This document shows, piece by piece, positions 9,536-18,347 of a stretch of DNA of 64,000 nucleotides. Under the pieces are notes generated by a model that had not been told where the DNA came from, did no database searches, and saw only the letters and a list, made by a program, of their open reading frames with translations. Position 1 is the first letter of the stretch. The number at the start of each line of letters is the position of its first letter. Position numbers and translations under genes: made by a program. Source of the stretch: CAZYFH01 sp965197395. Its GTDB lineage: Bacteria > Acidobacteriota > Vicinamibacteria > Vicinamibacterales > UBA8438. Where the stretch lies: assembly GCA_965197395.1 (NCBI GenBank), contig CBDANB010000007.1:930001-994000 (forward strand). Direction: 5' to 3'.

Positions 9536-9964
9536 ATGGTCGCGACGACCACCTGCGATATCGAGACGACCGGTCAGGGTGACGTGCGCAACATTTCGAC
9601 GGAGGTGAGCGACGCGATCGCCCGCTCCGGGGTGTCCGACGGCGTGGTCACGGTCGCGGTGGTCGGGTCGACGGCGAGCGTGACGACCATCGAGTTCGAG
9701 CCCGGTGCGACGGCCGACCTCGGGACGGCCCTCGAGCGCATCGCGCCCCGTCATGGCCCCTACGCGCATCACGAGCGCTGGGGCGATGACAACGGGTCGA
9801 GTCATGTACGCGCCGCGATGCTCGGGCCCTCACTCACGCTCCCCTTCAGCAACGGACAGGTGCACCTCGGGACGTGGCAGCAGATCGTGCTGGCGGAGTT
9901 CGACACGCGGCCGCGTCGCCGTCGCGTCGTGGTCCAGATGGTTGGCGACGGGGCGCCGCGGTGA
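9536..9964 (+). CDS. yjbQ: YjbQ/UPF0047 family protein
   Basis: A 142-residue protein of the YjbQ family (also called secondary thiamine-phosphate synthase enzymes). The family signature is visible: SDGVVTVAVVGSTASVTTIE, then the conserved acid and His residues in ERIAPRHGPYAHHE, HVRAAMLGPSLTLP and the C-terminal HLGTWQQIVLAEFD. The true cellular role of the family is poorly defined. The ATG at 9536 is chosen because family homology begins there. Its stop overlaps the start of the downstream M16 gene (GTGA), which indicates co-translation. Confidence 0.87.
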   Translation: MVATTTCDIETTGQGDVRNISTEVSDAIARSGVSDGVVTVAVVGSTASVTTIEFEPGATADLGTALERIAPRHGPYAHHERWGDDNGSSHVRAAMLGPSLTLPFSNGQVHLGTWQQIVLAEFDTRPRRRRVVVQMVGDGAPR

Positions 9965-11277
9965 CCGTCGAGATCCCATATGTGAAGCGCCGGCTGGCCA
10001 ACGGGCTCGACGTGATTGTTCACGAGGACCACGGGTGCCCGATCGTCGCGATCAGCGTCTGGTATCACGTCGGCTCGAAGAACGAACATCCGGGACGGAC
10101 CGGTCTCGCCCATCTGTTCGAGCATTTGATGTTCGAGGGATCCGCGCACCACGATTCAGGGTACTTCCGACCACTGCAGGAAGTCGGCGGCGCGCTCAAC
10201 GGGTCGACCAACGCCGATCGCACGAATTATTGGGAGGTGATCCCGCGCGGGGCGGTCGAGCGTGCGCTGTGGCTCGAGTCCGACCGGATGGGATATCTAC
10301 TGCCGGCCCTGACCGAAGCCAAGTTCGTGACCCAGCGCAACGTGGTGCTCAACGAACGCCGTCAGAACTACGAGAACCGGCCGTATGGCTTCGCGTCGAT
10401 GGCGCTGCTTGCCGCGGTGTACTCGCCGTCACACCCCTATCACTGGCCGACCATCGGCGCCCCTGCCGATCTCGAGGCAGCGACACTCGAGGACGTCCGC
10501 GAGTTCTTCTCGGCGCACTACCACCCCGGCACCGCGTCGCTGGCCATCGCCGGCGACATCGGTGCGGACGAGGCGTTCGCACTGGCCGGGCAGTGTTTCG
10601 AGGAGATCCCGCCAGGCGCGGCGCAGGTGGCCATCGCGCCGCCGGCCCCGCCGGCGATGTCGTCGCCCGTGTCGCTGTGTCTCGAAGATCGTGTCGAGCT
10701 GCCCCGCATCTACCTGGCGTGGCCGACGCCGGCGCTCTTCGGCCCTGGGGATGCGGATCTCGATCTCCTGAGTGACGTCTTGGCCGGCGGCAAGTCGTCG
10801 CGACTGCACCGGGCGCTGCTGCACGACCGCCAACTGGCGACCGATGTCGCCGCAGGGCAGGAGTCCCGCGAGATCGCGGGGCTGTTCACGATCGCGGCCA
10901 CCGCGGCGCCGGGCGCCACGCTCACCGATATCGAGAAGGTCATTGCCGACGAGCTCGACCGCCTTGCCGTTGACGGTCCGAGCGAGGATGAGCTGGCGCG
11001 CGCGGGCGCCCGCGTCGAGAGTGGTTTCGCCCACCGCCGGCAGTCGGTCGGCGGCTTCGGCGGCAAGGCCGACCAGCTGAACGCCTACAACGTCTACGTC
11101 GGCACACCTGGGTATTTCGCCGCCGACCTCGAGCGGTATACGCGCGCCGGGATCGCCGACGTGCGTGCGGCGGCCGCCACGCATCTCGCGTCATCCCCGC
11201 GCGTGGCGCTGAGTGTCGTGCCAACCGGCTCGGCCGCCGCGGCGCTTCCCGGCTCGACACCGGTGACCACGAGCTGA
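9961..11277 (+). CDS. M16 family zinc peptidase, catalytic subunit
   Basis: A 438-residue M16B-type peptidase. The inverted zinc motif HLFEH appears near residues 50-54, and the distal Glu lies in the NERRQNYENRPYG segment near 130. The GTG at 9961 overlaps the yjbQ stop, and the homology (VEIPYVKRRLANGLDVIVHE) begins right there. No signal peptide is seen with this start. The gene abuts a second M16 gene that lacks the zinc motif. Such pairs usually form a heterodimer in which only this subunit is catalytic. Confidence 0.92.
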   Translation: MTVEIPYVKRRLANGLDVIVHEDHGCPIVAISVWYHVGSKNEHPGRTGLAHLFEHLMFEGSAHHDSGYFRPLQEVGGALNGSTNADRTNYWEVIPRGAVERALWLESDRMGYLLPALTEAKFVTQRNVVLNERRQNYENRPYGFASMALLAAVYSPSHPYHWPTIGAPADLEAATLEDVREFFSAHYHPGTASLAIAGDIGADEAFALAGQCFEEIPPGAAQVAIAPPAPPAMSSPVSLCLEDRVELPRIYLAWPTPALFGPGDADLDLLSDVLAGGKSSRLHRALLHDRQLATDVAAGQESREIAGLFTIAATAAPGATLTDIEKVIADELDRLAVDGPSEDELARAGARVESGFAHRRQSVGGFGGKADQLNAYNVYVGTPGYFAADLERYTRAGIADVRAAAATHLASSPRVALSVVPTGSAAAALPGSTPVTTS

Positions 11278-12632
11278 TGGGTGTGGACCGCTCCCGCCTC
11301 CCGGCCGTCGGCGCCGCGCCGGCGTTTCGCTTCCCCGACATCGAGCAGGGCATGCTGCCGAATGGCGTTCGGCTCTGGACGATCGATCACAGACAGACGG
11401 ACCTCGTGACGTGGCTGCTGCTGCTCCGCAGCGGATCGGCCGCCGACCCTCCGGACCGCCCCGGGTTGGCGGCGCTCACCGGCGATCTGCTCGACGACGG
11501 CAGCGGCGATCGCACGGGTATCGAGCTCCACGCCGCACTCGCTCGCATCGGTGGCGGCCTGGGCACCGAGGTGACGAGCGACGCCACCGTGGTGTCCGTC
11601 ACTGCCCTCGCGCGCCATGCGCGCGAGGCGCTCGCGCTGCTCGTCGAGATCGCGGCCCGTCCGCGCTTCGACCCATCGGAGGTCGAGCGGGTCCGGCGCC
11701 TGCGGCTCAGCCGTCTCGCCCAGGTGAAGCAGGTACCGGCGGTCGTGGCGGACCGTGCCTATCTTCACGCCATCTACGGCTCTCATCCGTACGGGCATCT
11801 CTCGATCGGAACCAAAGCGTCGCTGCGGGTCATCAGCGTCGATGACGTGAAGACGTTCCACGCGCGCCACTTCGACGCCCGTGGGTGGACGGTGATTGCG
11901 TCGGGGGCCGACTCGGCTCATCTCCGGGAGGTGGCGGAAGACCAGCTAGGCACAATGGCCGAACCTGCCGGGCCGGACGCCGTCGCAGGGACGACGCCGT
12001 CGGCGCCACCGTCGCCGCCACATCGGATGGTGTTCGTCCCTCGCGCCGGCGCGGCGCAATCGGAGATCCGACTCGGGCACCTTGGCGCCGCTCGTAGCTC
12101 GCCCAGCTATCACGCGCTGTTGGTCCTGAACATGGTGCTTGGTGGACAGTTTGTCAGTCGGATCAACTTGAACCTGCGCGAAGACAAGGGATACACCTAC
12201 GGCGCCCACACCGCATTCGATTGCCGGCGTGGCCGTGGGCCGTTCACCCTGCAGGCTGCGGTCAAGACGGCCGTCACGACCGACGCCATCCACCAGGCGG
12301 TCGGGGAGATCGCGGCGATCCGAGACACGAGGCCGGTCACGGCAGACGAGCTCGACGGTGCGCGCGCGGCGCTCACCAGCGGCTTCGCTCGCACCTTCGA
12401 GACCGCCGGCCAGCTGACCCGTGCCGCCGCCCGCCTGGCGCTGTTCGACCTGCCTCACGACGAATACAACGACTTCGCGCGACGTGTTGCGTCGGTCGAT
12501 GTCGACACAGTTGCCCAGGCGGCCACCCGCCATCTGCACCCCGACCGACTCGTCGCCGTGGTGGTCGGCGCTCCGGACGAGGTGCGGCCATCGCTCGGCG
12601 GGCTCGGCTTCGGCGCGCCGGTCGAGCGCTGA
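11277..12632 (+). CDS. M16 family peptidase, non-catalytic partner
   Basis: A 451-residue M16 paralogue starting at the last base of the upstream stop. At the place of HxxEH the sequence reads GLAALTGDLLDDG, so zinc binding is lost. The C-terminal half keeps the substrate-contacting segment NLREDKGYTYGAHTAF, typical of the R/Y-pair subunit. It should act with the preceding gene product as an alpha/beta-type heterodimer that degrades peptides. No frameshift is seen, which argues that the loss of the zinc site is ancestral. Confidence 0.92.
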   Translation: MGVDRSRLPAVGAAPAFRFPDIEQGMLPNGVRLWTIDHRQTDLVTWLLLLRSGSAADPPDRPGLAALTGDLLDDGSGDRTGIELHAALARIGGGLGTEVTSDATVVSVTALARHAREALALLVEIAARPRFDPSEVERVRRLRLSRLAQVKQVPAVVADRAYLHAIYGSHPYGHLSIGTKASLRVISVDDVKTFHARHFDARGWTVIASGADSAHLREVAEDQLGTMAEPAGPDAVAGTTPSAPPSPPHRMVFVPRAGAAQSEIRLGHLGAARSSPSYHALLVLNMVLGGQFVSRINLNLREDKGYTYGAHTAFDCRRGRGPFTLQAAVKTAVTTDAIHQAVGEIAAIRDTRPVTADELDGARAALTSGFARTFETAGQLTRAAARLALFDLPHDEYNDFARRVASVDVDTVAQAATRHLHPDRLVAVVVGAPDEVRPSLGGLGFGAPVER

Positions 12633-12728
12633 TACACTCACAGTCGACGTCGGTTTTGGGCGAACCGACGCACAGCCACATTCGTCTGAACGCATAAGGC
12701 GCACACCTCGCGTTCGCCGTCGTTCAAG

Positions 12729-13375
12729 AGTAAGTATCCCCCGGCAAAGCCGGGGGCTTTAGTTGTGAGCCGCTCAAAGCGGCTGACGTGACCGCTGCGC
12801 GGTCACTTGAGCCACCTGACGGTGGCGGCTCTAGTCCAACGGCAACTGATCCAGATCCTCTCGCTCCTGCTGCTGGATATAGTCCCGGATGATCCGTTCA
12901 TCACGGCCCACCGTCGAGACAAAATACCCGCGCGCCCAGAAGTGCTGCCCCACGAAGTTCCGGGACCGCCCCGCAAACTCCCGAGCGATGTGGATCGCGC
13001 TCTTCCCCTTGAGATACCCGATCACCTGCGCCACCGAGTACTTCGGGGGGATCGACACCAACATGTGGACGTGGTCGGGCAGCAGATGCCCCTCCTCCAC
13101 CTGGCTCTCGCGGTGCCGCGCCAGCTGCCGCAGCACCTCGCCCAGCTGCTGCCGGACGCCTCCATACATCGCTTTCTTCCGGTACTTCGGAATGAACACT
13201 ACGTGATACTGGCAGTGCCATTTCGTATGATTGAGACTTCGGTACGTCGTCATGAGGACTCCTTCTCGTGATGCTTGTGCGGCTCACGGGAAGGAGTTTC
13301 CTCACGCGACTCCCGGATACGTCAAACGCTGCTGGCCGCCCCGGCAAAGCCGGGGGGTCTCCCACGGCAACTAGC
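12729..13375 (-). mobile_element. IS200-type insertion sequence, copy 1
   Basis: A 647-bp element with one Y1 transposase gene. The ends were set by comparison with the second copy at 57834-58486. As usual for IS200 there are no inverted repeats or target duplication. Instead the downstream end carries four hairpins: CCCCCGGC/GCCGGGGG, AGCCGCT/AGCGGCT, GTGACCGC/GCGGTCAC and GCCACC/GGTGGC. Another GC hairpin lies at the left end near 13338-13358. It sits between the M16 operon and a small membrane protein gene. Confidence 0.9.
12831..13253 (-). CDS. tnpA: IS200 family Y1 transposase TnpA
   Basis: A 140-residue HUH single-strand transposase. The HUH motif is HVHML, and the catalytic Tyr is expected in DERIIRDYIQQQ. 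Normal length, with ATG 13253. It is nearly identical to the 142-residue copy at 57956-58384, differing by two extra codons near the C-terminus (ERED versus EREDRR). A hairpin made by GGAAACTCCTTCCCGTGAG and GGAGTCCTC-type sequence precedes the start and may limit translation, as known for IS200. Confidence 0.93.
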   Translation of the reverse strand: MTTYRSLNHTKWHCQYHVVFIPKYRKKAMYGGVRQQLGEVLRQLARHRESQVEEGHLLPDHVHMLVSIPPKYSVAQVIGYLKGKSAIHIAREFAGRSRNFVGQHFWARGYFVSTVGRDERIIRDYIQQQEREDLDQLPLD

Positions 13376-13388
13376 CCCTCCGGTCGCC

Positions 13389-13592
13389 ATGTCCTTGGTC
13401 AGATACGGGATGAGCCTCGTCGGTATTGCGGGCCTGCTCGCGGCCACGCTCGCCGTGGCCACCGTCTGGCTGCTCTTCACGGAACCGGTGACGGTTGCCG
13501 ATGCGGTGAGCGAGCAGGACATCACGCCCGTGGTGCGGGAGCTCGCCGGGCTCCTGTACGAAGCGCTCAGAGGTCTGCTGCGGTTCTTGTAG
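13389..13592 (+). CDS. small single-span membrane protein
   Basis: A 67-residue frame with one clear transmembrane segment (GIAGLLAATLAVATVWLLF, about residues 12-30) and a short polar tail. I do not recognise the family. The start is ATG 13389, only 13 bp from the IS200 end, so its original promoter may have been displaced. It converges with the hydrolase gene ending at 13599. Confidence 0.5.
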   Translation: MSLVRYGMSLVGIAGLLAATLAVATVWLLFTEPVTVADAVSEQDITPVVRELAGLLYEALRGLLRFL

Positions 13593-13598
13593 CCGACC

Positions 13599-14627
13599 TC
13601 ACAGGCTCTTCCTGAGAAACCGCACGAGCGCGAACCCCGCCACCCAGCTGAATGGCGCGATGCCCGTGCTGTAGTGGCCACACGGTAGCACGAACACCTC
13701 GGGGGCCATGCTGCGTGTTCTGAAGTCGTCAACCAGCGCGCGCGAGAGCCTCACCGGGAACGAGAGATCGTATCGCGCGTAGACGAGCAGCACGCGTGTC
13801 GACGTGAGGCGATCGACATAGGGTGCCGGGCTGATCGGGCGCCACAACTCGCGGAGCAGCGGCAGGTCGATCGATCCGTTGAGGCCCGCCCGCACGTGAG
13901 CGGTGGACAGGCCCTCCCAGACGACGTCGGCAAAGAACGGAGAGATGTGATTCAGCGCAGCGGCTGACACACGCGTGTCGTGGGCTGCGGTGAGCATCGA
14001 CAGGCACGACCCGAGGCTCGTCCCCAGCACGCCGATCCGCTCGTATCCGCGCGTCTGCAACCAATCGATGGCGCGACGCGCATCCACAACGGCCTGACGG
14101 CATACCTGGATGGTCCGGCCGACGTTGGCGCTCACGATGTAGTCAGCGCGTTGGAGCTCCGGTGGCATCCGCCAGTCGTGATACGGCAGGCTGAGACGCA
14201 GCGCGCTGATCCCGTTTCTGGCCAGCATCCGGCACAGCGCCATATGGCTGTCCGCGTCCGCGTTCCAGTGGGGGAGGACCACGACCGCGCGTCGGGTGGG
14301 CCGATGCCCCCCGGCGCTCGGCACATAGCGCGCGTAGACCGTGTTGTTTGCGCTGTGCGGGGTCTCGTACGCGCTCGGAAAACGCAGGCAGTCGTCGTCG
14401 AGCCGGTACTCCGTGGTCGGCGGTGCGGCGAAGAACCGGTCGGTGTCCGTCATCACCTCCCGCGTCCAGCGCCGCAGCACCTCTGCGGGCGAGATCGCGC
14501 CGCTGCCGTTCGACCCGATCCAGTCGAGCCCCCAGTCGAACGGTCGCACGACGCGATCGGTCGTCACGGCGACGAGGTGTCGTTCCCACGCGTGAAAGAG
14601 GCGAGCGATCACGGTACCGACCGGCAA
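13599..14627 (-). CDS. alpha/beta hydrolase
   Basis: A 342-residue serine hydrolase. The nucleophile elbow is GTSLGS, preceded by RRAIDWLQTRGYERIGVL. The acid is likely the Asp in YARYDLSFPV and the base the His in CGHYSTG near the C-terminus. The WNADADSHMAL segment follows strand beta-4. No signal peptide is evident. The substrate is unknown. The gene is divergent from the rhodanese gene, with about 31 bp between starts, so the two probably share a bidirectional promoter region. Confidence 0.82.
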   Translation of the reverse strand: MPVGTVIARLFHAWERHLVAVTTDRVVRPFDWGLDWIGSNGSGAISPAEVLRRWTREVMTDTDRFFAAPPTTEYRLDDDCLRFPSAYETPHSANNTVYARYVPSAGGHRPTRRAVVVLPHWNADADSHMALCRMLARNGISALRLSLPYHDWRMPPELQRADYIVSANVGRTIQVCRQAVVDARRAIDWLQTRGYERIGVLGTSLGSCLSMLTAAHDTRVSAAALNHISPFFADVVWEGLSTAHVRAGLNGSIDLPLLRELWRPISPAPYVDRLTSTRVLLVYARYDLSFPVRLSRALVDDFRTRSMAPEVFVLPCGHYSTGIAPFSWVAGFALVRFLRKSL

Positions 14628-14869
14628 TGCTACTATGCCTGGAGGAGACCGAAGACCGATGAGCGTGAAACACGTTGATGTGAAGCAGGCATACGCGCTC
14701 CAGACCGGTGAGGGCCATACCTACGTGGACGTGCGGTCCGTTCCCGAATATGACGGGTCTATCCGGGTTTGCCAAAGACGTTTAGCTGATGCAATGACTT
14801 GATTGCTGCATGTAAACACGGGCTTCATTCCCTCTGTTGATTGCCGTCGACAGGAAGGAGGAGAAGCCC

Positions 14870-16114
14870 GTGAGCAACCTGAAGTTGCTGCGCACGATCC
14901 TACGTCTCAAGAGTCTGAAGGTCACGCATGTTCGGTTCATGCATCGCGACACGGAGCTCCATCTGGCGGTCAAGCCGTACAAGAACGGCTGCCGCTGCCC
15001 GGCGTGTGGGCGGCGCGGCCGAATCGTGCACCAGACAAGCGAGCGACGGCGGTGGGAGGATGTGGCGGTCATGGGCCTGCGCATCGTGCTCTGGTATGCC
15101 CCGAAAGAGATCCAGTGCCCCACCCATGGGCGCGTGCAGGAGGAGATCCCCTGGGCGCCGGCCTATGCCCGCGTCACCTACCGCCTGGAGTGGCGCCTCT
15201 GCGCCCTGTGCCAGATCATGACGCAGCAGGCGGCGGCCGAGATCCTGCGGCTCCCGACCTCGACCCTGTCCAACCTGCTGCACCGAGTCATCACGCGGGT
15301 GCGCCACGGGCACAAAATCCGAGGCCTGACCACGCTCGGCGTCGACGAGATCTCCTACTGCAAGGGCCGCAAGTTCGCCACCCTCGTCTACGACCTGGAC
15401 CGCGCGCGCGTCCTGTGGGTCGGCCCGGGCAAGGGCCGCGACACCATCGATCGCTTCTTCAACGACTGGCTGAGCCCGGGGCAGAAAACGCGGGTCGCCT
15501 GGGCCAGTTGCGACATGAGCCCCGCCTATATCGGGGCGATCACCGATCACTGTCCCGAGGTCACGCTCGTCCTCGACCGCTTCCATCTCGTCAAAGCGCT
15601 AAACCAGGCCGTGGACGAAGTCCGCAAGGAACAGTGGCGGGCTCTCGACACGCCGGGGCGCAAGGCGATCAAGGGGCTGCGGTGGCTGCTCAGCAGGCAC
15701 TCCAGACACCGGACCAAGGGCCATACCCGGTTCCTCAATCGCTTGCGGAACTCCAATCGGCGCATTCATCGCGCCTGGGTGCTCAAGGACGAGTTTGAGC
15801 ACTTCTGGAACTACCGCTATCGGGCCTCGGCGACGAAGTTCCTCAGACGCTGGATGACCGCCGCGTTGCGCAGCCGCATCCCGACGTTGCGCACGTTTGT
15901 CGGGACACTGCGGACGCACCTCACGCACATCATGGCCTTCATCGACAGGCCGCTGACGAATGCCGTCGGCGAGGGCTTGAATCGCATTATCAAGATCGTC
16001 AAGAACCGGGCGTCCGGTTATCGCCACCTGGACGACTTCGCCGACATGATCTACCTGACCGTCGGTGACCTCGATATTCCTGCGCACATTCCCAGCCACT
16101 TGCGTACCCTGTGA
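14870..16114 (+). CDS. ISL3-family transposase
   Basis: A 414-residue transposase of normal ISL3 length. An N-terminal zinc-binding region (CRCPACGRRGR plus a later Cys/His) precedes the DDE domain, with acids in LGVDEISYCKG, WASCDMSPAY and the C-terminal NAVGEGLNRIIKIVKNRA. The GTG at 14870 follows an AGGAGGAG site. The frame is open, so the protein is probably made. It is the best candidate for mobilising the MITE-A elements, which share its terminal repeats. Confidence 0.92.
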   Translation: MSNLKLLRTILRLKSLKVTHVRFMHRDTELHLAVKPYKNGCRCPACGRRGRIVHQTSERRRWEDVAVMGLRIVLWYAPKEIQCPTHGRVQEEIPWAPAYARVTYRLEWRLCALCQIMTQQAAAEILRLPTSTLSNLLHRVITRVRHGHKIRGLTTLGVDEISYCKGRKFATLVYDLDRARVLWVGPGKGRDTIDRFFNDWLSPGQKTRVAWASCDMSPAYIGAITDHCPEVTLVLDRFHLVKALNQAVDEVRKEQWRALDTPGRKAIKGLRWLLSRHSRHRTKGHTRFLNRLRNSNRRIHRAWVLKDEFEHFWNYRYRASATKFLRRWMTAALRSRIPTLRTFVGTLRTHLTHIMAFIDRPLTNAVGEGLNRIIKIVKNRASGYRHLDDFADMIYLTVGDLDIPAHIPSHLRTL

Positions 16115-16173
16115 GCGACGTCAGAATGCCTATGCACCAGCATCATCAGCGCATTTCGTTAGTTGGGAAATTC

Positions 16174-16500
16174 GGGTCTATCCGGGTTTCCCAACGCTAT
16201 TTTGGGGCCTTTCGGGGTTTTTTGTGGATGATTTGATGGGAAAGGCCCTGTGGAAGCTCGTGGAAAACGCGCAGCGTTTTCCGAGGTGCGGTGGGCGCGT
16301 TCTGTGCGTCCACGGCGCCGGCAGCTTCCACAGGGCCCATCCGTATGGCGACAAGATCGCCGCGTCCTCGGACTGCAGTCGACCCGTGAATGACTATGTT
16401 CACATCGAAGCGGCCGACCTGTGCAGGCCGAACGCTCGATTTACCCAGGAAAGACAGGGATATCAGGTACTTACGCCCTTTGGGAAACTCGGATATAGCC
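16174..16500 (+). repeat. MITE-A copy 3 (327 bp), nested in the ISL3 element
   Basis: Same ends and length as copy 2, flanked by a perfect 8-bp duplication ggaaattc (16166-16173 and 16501-16508). It landed inside the right terminal repeat of the ISL3 element. The interior can fold into a cloverleaf-like figure: a 15-bp outer stem (16244-16258 with 16323-16337) enclosing two hairpins (16262-16282 and 16291-16313). Confidence 0.93.
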
Positions 16501-16918
16501 GGAAATTCGGATATAGCCAATATGACAAGGGGCATCCCGCCGGAGCGCACAACGTGCCCCTGCTGCACTTCGACTCCGCCAGTGGCCGGATGCAGCCGAA
16601 CCCCGAGTTCCTGACGGTCATGCAGGCGACGTACGCGGTCGACGCCAAGCTGCTGCTGGGGTGTCAGATGGGTGGGCGGTCAGCCCAGGCCACCCAGTTG
16701 TTGGCGTCGGTCGGCTACACCGATGTGACGAATGTCGCCGGAGGGTTTGGCGGCGCGCGTGATCCGGCCACCGGGCAGGTGCGACAGGAGGGGTGGGCCC
16801 AGGCCGGACTCCCGGTCGAGACCGACGCGCCCGCGGGTACGAGCTACGCGGAGCTCAAAGGACGCGCGGACGACTCAGGATCCGCGCAAGCGTAGCCTCC
16901 CGACGCTGGGGTGTACGT

Positions 16919-18265
16919 TTACCGTCCCCTGATCACCGACTCGTGCGCGGCCGCCAGGTCCAGCAGTGCCTGCGTCCTGTCGCGCTGACCAATCAGCTGT
17001 ACCCCCACGGGAAGACCCGCCTGGTCGGTCCCACACGGTACGGAGATGGCCGGGTGGCCGGTCAGATCGAACAGCTGGGTCAGTCGCAGGGTGAGCGCGC
17101 GGACCGAAGCGCTCACCCGACCCACGGTGACGCGCTCCGTCCCGAGCCGTGGCGGTCTAATAGGGAGTGTGGGCAGCAGAAGCGCGTCGTGCTTGGCGAG
17201 CACATCGTCGACCTCTGCGCGAAGCGCCGCCCGTATTGGCTGGGCGCGCGCGTAATCGCCGACGGAGACGTCGCGGCCCATCTCGAGGCGGGCTCGCACG
17301 ATTGGAGAGTAGTCGTGACCGCGGGCCTCGAGCATCGGTGCGTGATAGGCGTAGGCCTCGCGCAGTTGCGTGTGCCGGTAGACCTCACCGGTGTCGGCCG
17401 CATGAGCGATATCGACGTCGGCGATCGCGCACCCGGCCGATCGCAAGCGGGCCACCGCGGCATCGAACCGTTCAGCAATCAGCGGGTCGACCACATCGAG
17501 GAAGTAACGGCGGGGAACGCCGAGGCGCACCGGGGCGGCGCCGTGCACCGCCGGGGTGGCGTCGCCAGCGGGTGGGTGGGCACCCAGCATGGCCTGATAC
17601 ACGAGCGACGCGTCGGCCACGGTCAGGGTGAGCGGGCCGACGTGGTCCAACGTGCCGGCCAGCGGGACGACGCCCCGGCAGTCCAGCTCGCCGAAGGTCG
17701 GTTTGAGGCCGACGACGCCGCACGCGGCGGCCGGAATTCGGATCGAGCCACCGGTGTCGGAGCCAATCGACGCCAGCGCCATGCCGGTGGCGACCGACAC
17801 GGCGGATCCGCTGCTCGACCCGCCCGGGATCCGGTCCACCGCGTGCGGGTTCCGGGTTGGCCCGAACGCCGAGTCCTCGCCGGTCGTTCCGAAGGCGAAC
17901 TCGTGCAGGTTGCACTTACCGATGAAGACCGCGCCGGCCGCGCGAAGACGTGCGATGACCGGCGCGTCGCCGGTGGCTCGGTGGCCGGCTCGCGCTCGAG
18001 AGGCCGCCGTCGTCGGGTGACCGTGGACATCGAAAACGTCCTTGATCGACAACGGGATGCCACAGAGCGGGCTTCGTGCGGGCCCGGCGGCGAGGGCTGC
18101 ATCCGCATCGCGGGCCTGGGCTCGCGCCTCGGCATCGAGCACGGCGATGAACGCGTTCAACGCGGGGTCGCGATCCGCGATCGCGGCAAGACAGCGCTCG
18201 ACGAGATCGGTGGCGGTGACGTGTCCGCGACGAAGTGCGACGGCGATCTCCGTGATGGAGAGCAT
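16919..18265 (-). CDS. amidase signature family enzyme (GatA-like)
   Basis: A 448-residue amidase signature protein. The Ser-cisSer-Lys triad is visible as the Lys in GIPLSIKDVF, the cis-Ser in the GGSSSGSA loop and the nucleophile Ser in GSDTGGSIRIP. The family hydrolyses amides, including Glu-tRNA(Gln) transamidation. No gatC or gatB is adjacent, so a free amidase acting on small amides is as likely. The start is ATG 18265, where homology (MLSITEIAVALRRGHVT) begins. It is divergent from pyk, with 82 bp between them. Confidence 0.88.
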   Translation of the reverse strand: MLSITEIAVALRRGHVTATDLVERCLAAIADRDPALNAFIAVLDAEARAQARDADAALAAGPARSPLCGIPLSIKDVFDVHGHPTTAASRARAGHRATGDAPVIARLRAAGAVFIGKCNLHEFAFGTTGEDSAFGPTRNPHAVDRIPGGSSSGSAVSVATGMALASIGSDTGGSIRIPAAACGVVGLKPTFGELDCRGVVPLAGTLDHVGPLTLTVADASLVYQAMLGAHPPAGDATPAVHGAAPVRLGVPRRYFLDVVDPLIAERFDAAVARLRSAGCAIADVDIAHAADTGEVYRHTQLREAYAYHAPMLEARGHDYSPIVRARLEMGRDVSVGDYARAQPIRAALRAEVDDVLAKHDALLLPTLPIRPPRLGTERVTVGRVSASVRALTLRLTQLFDLTGHPAISVPCGTDQAGLPVGVQLIGQRDRTQALLDLAAAHESVIRGR

Positions 18266-18347
18266 GGATAGCGGGTGGCTCCGTTGTTGGGGTGCAGTTG
18301 GGGCCCGTCCGGGCCGATTGTAGAGTGTAGGCGGGCGGAGGACCTCG

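Larger units (their letters stand above)
14755..16518 (+). mobile_element. ISL3-family insertion sequence, itself carrying MITE-A
   Basis: The element runs from GGGTCTATCCGGGTTTGCCA to GGAAATTCGGATATAGCC and is flanked by the perfect 8-bp duplication aatatgac (14747-14754 and 16519-16526). Eight base pairs is the size expected for ISL3. Its right end is interrupted at 16174-16500 by a MITE-A copy with its own duplication (ggaaattc). Without that insert the IS is 1429 bp. The insertion lies only 10 bp inside the right terminal repeat, which probably cripples this copy while still leaving a source of transposase. Confidence 0.93.
14659..16895 (+). pseudogene. rhodanese-domain sulfurtransferase gene, split by an ISL3 element
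   Basis: The 5' part (14659-14754) encodes a rhodanese N-terminus ending VDVRSVPEYD. The 3' part (from 16527) resumes KGHPAGAHNVPLLHFD and includes the active-site loop CQMGGRS. Removing 14755-16518 and one 8-bp duplication (aatatgac) gives exactly 155 codons, so the gene was intact before insertion (154 residues, single domain). With the insert, translation ends after about 15 foreign codons. The catalytic Cys lies in the cut-off half, so the protein is inactive. The split is recent, because neither half has other damage. Confidence 0.93.

Noticed and set aside
12729..12840. A row of GC hairpins as terminators or a CRISPR-like array
   Set aside because: They occur in both IS200 copies at the same position and belong to the IS end. 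The hairpins differ from each other, so there is no array.
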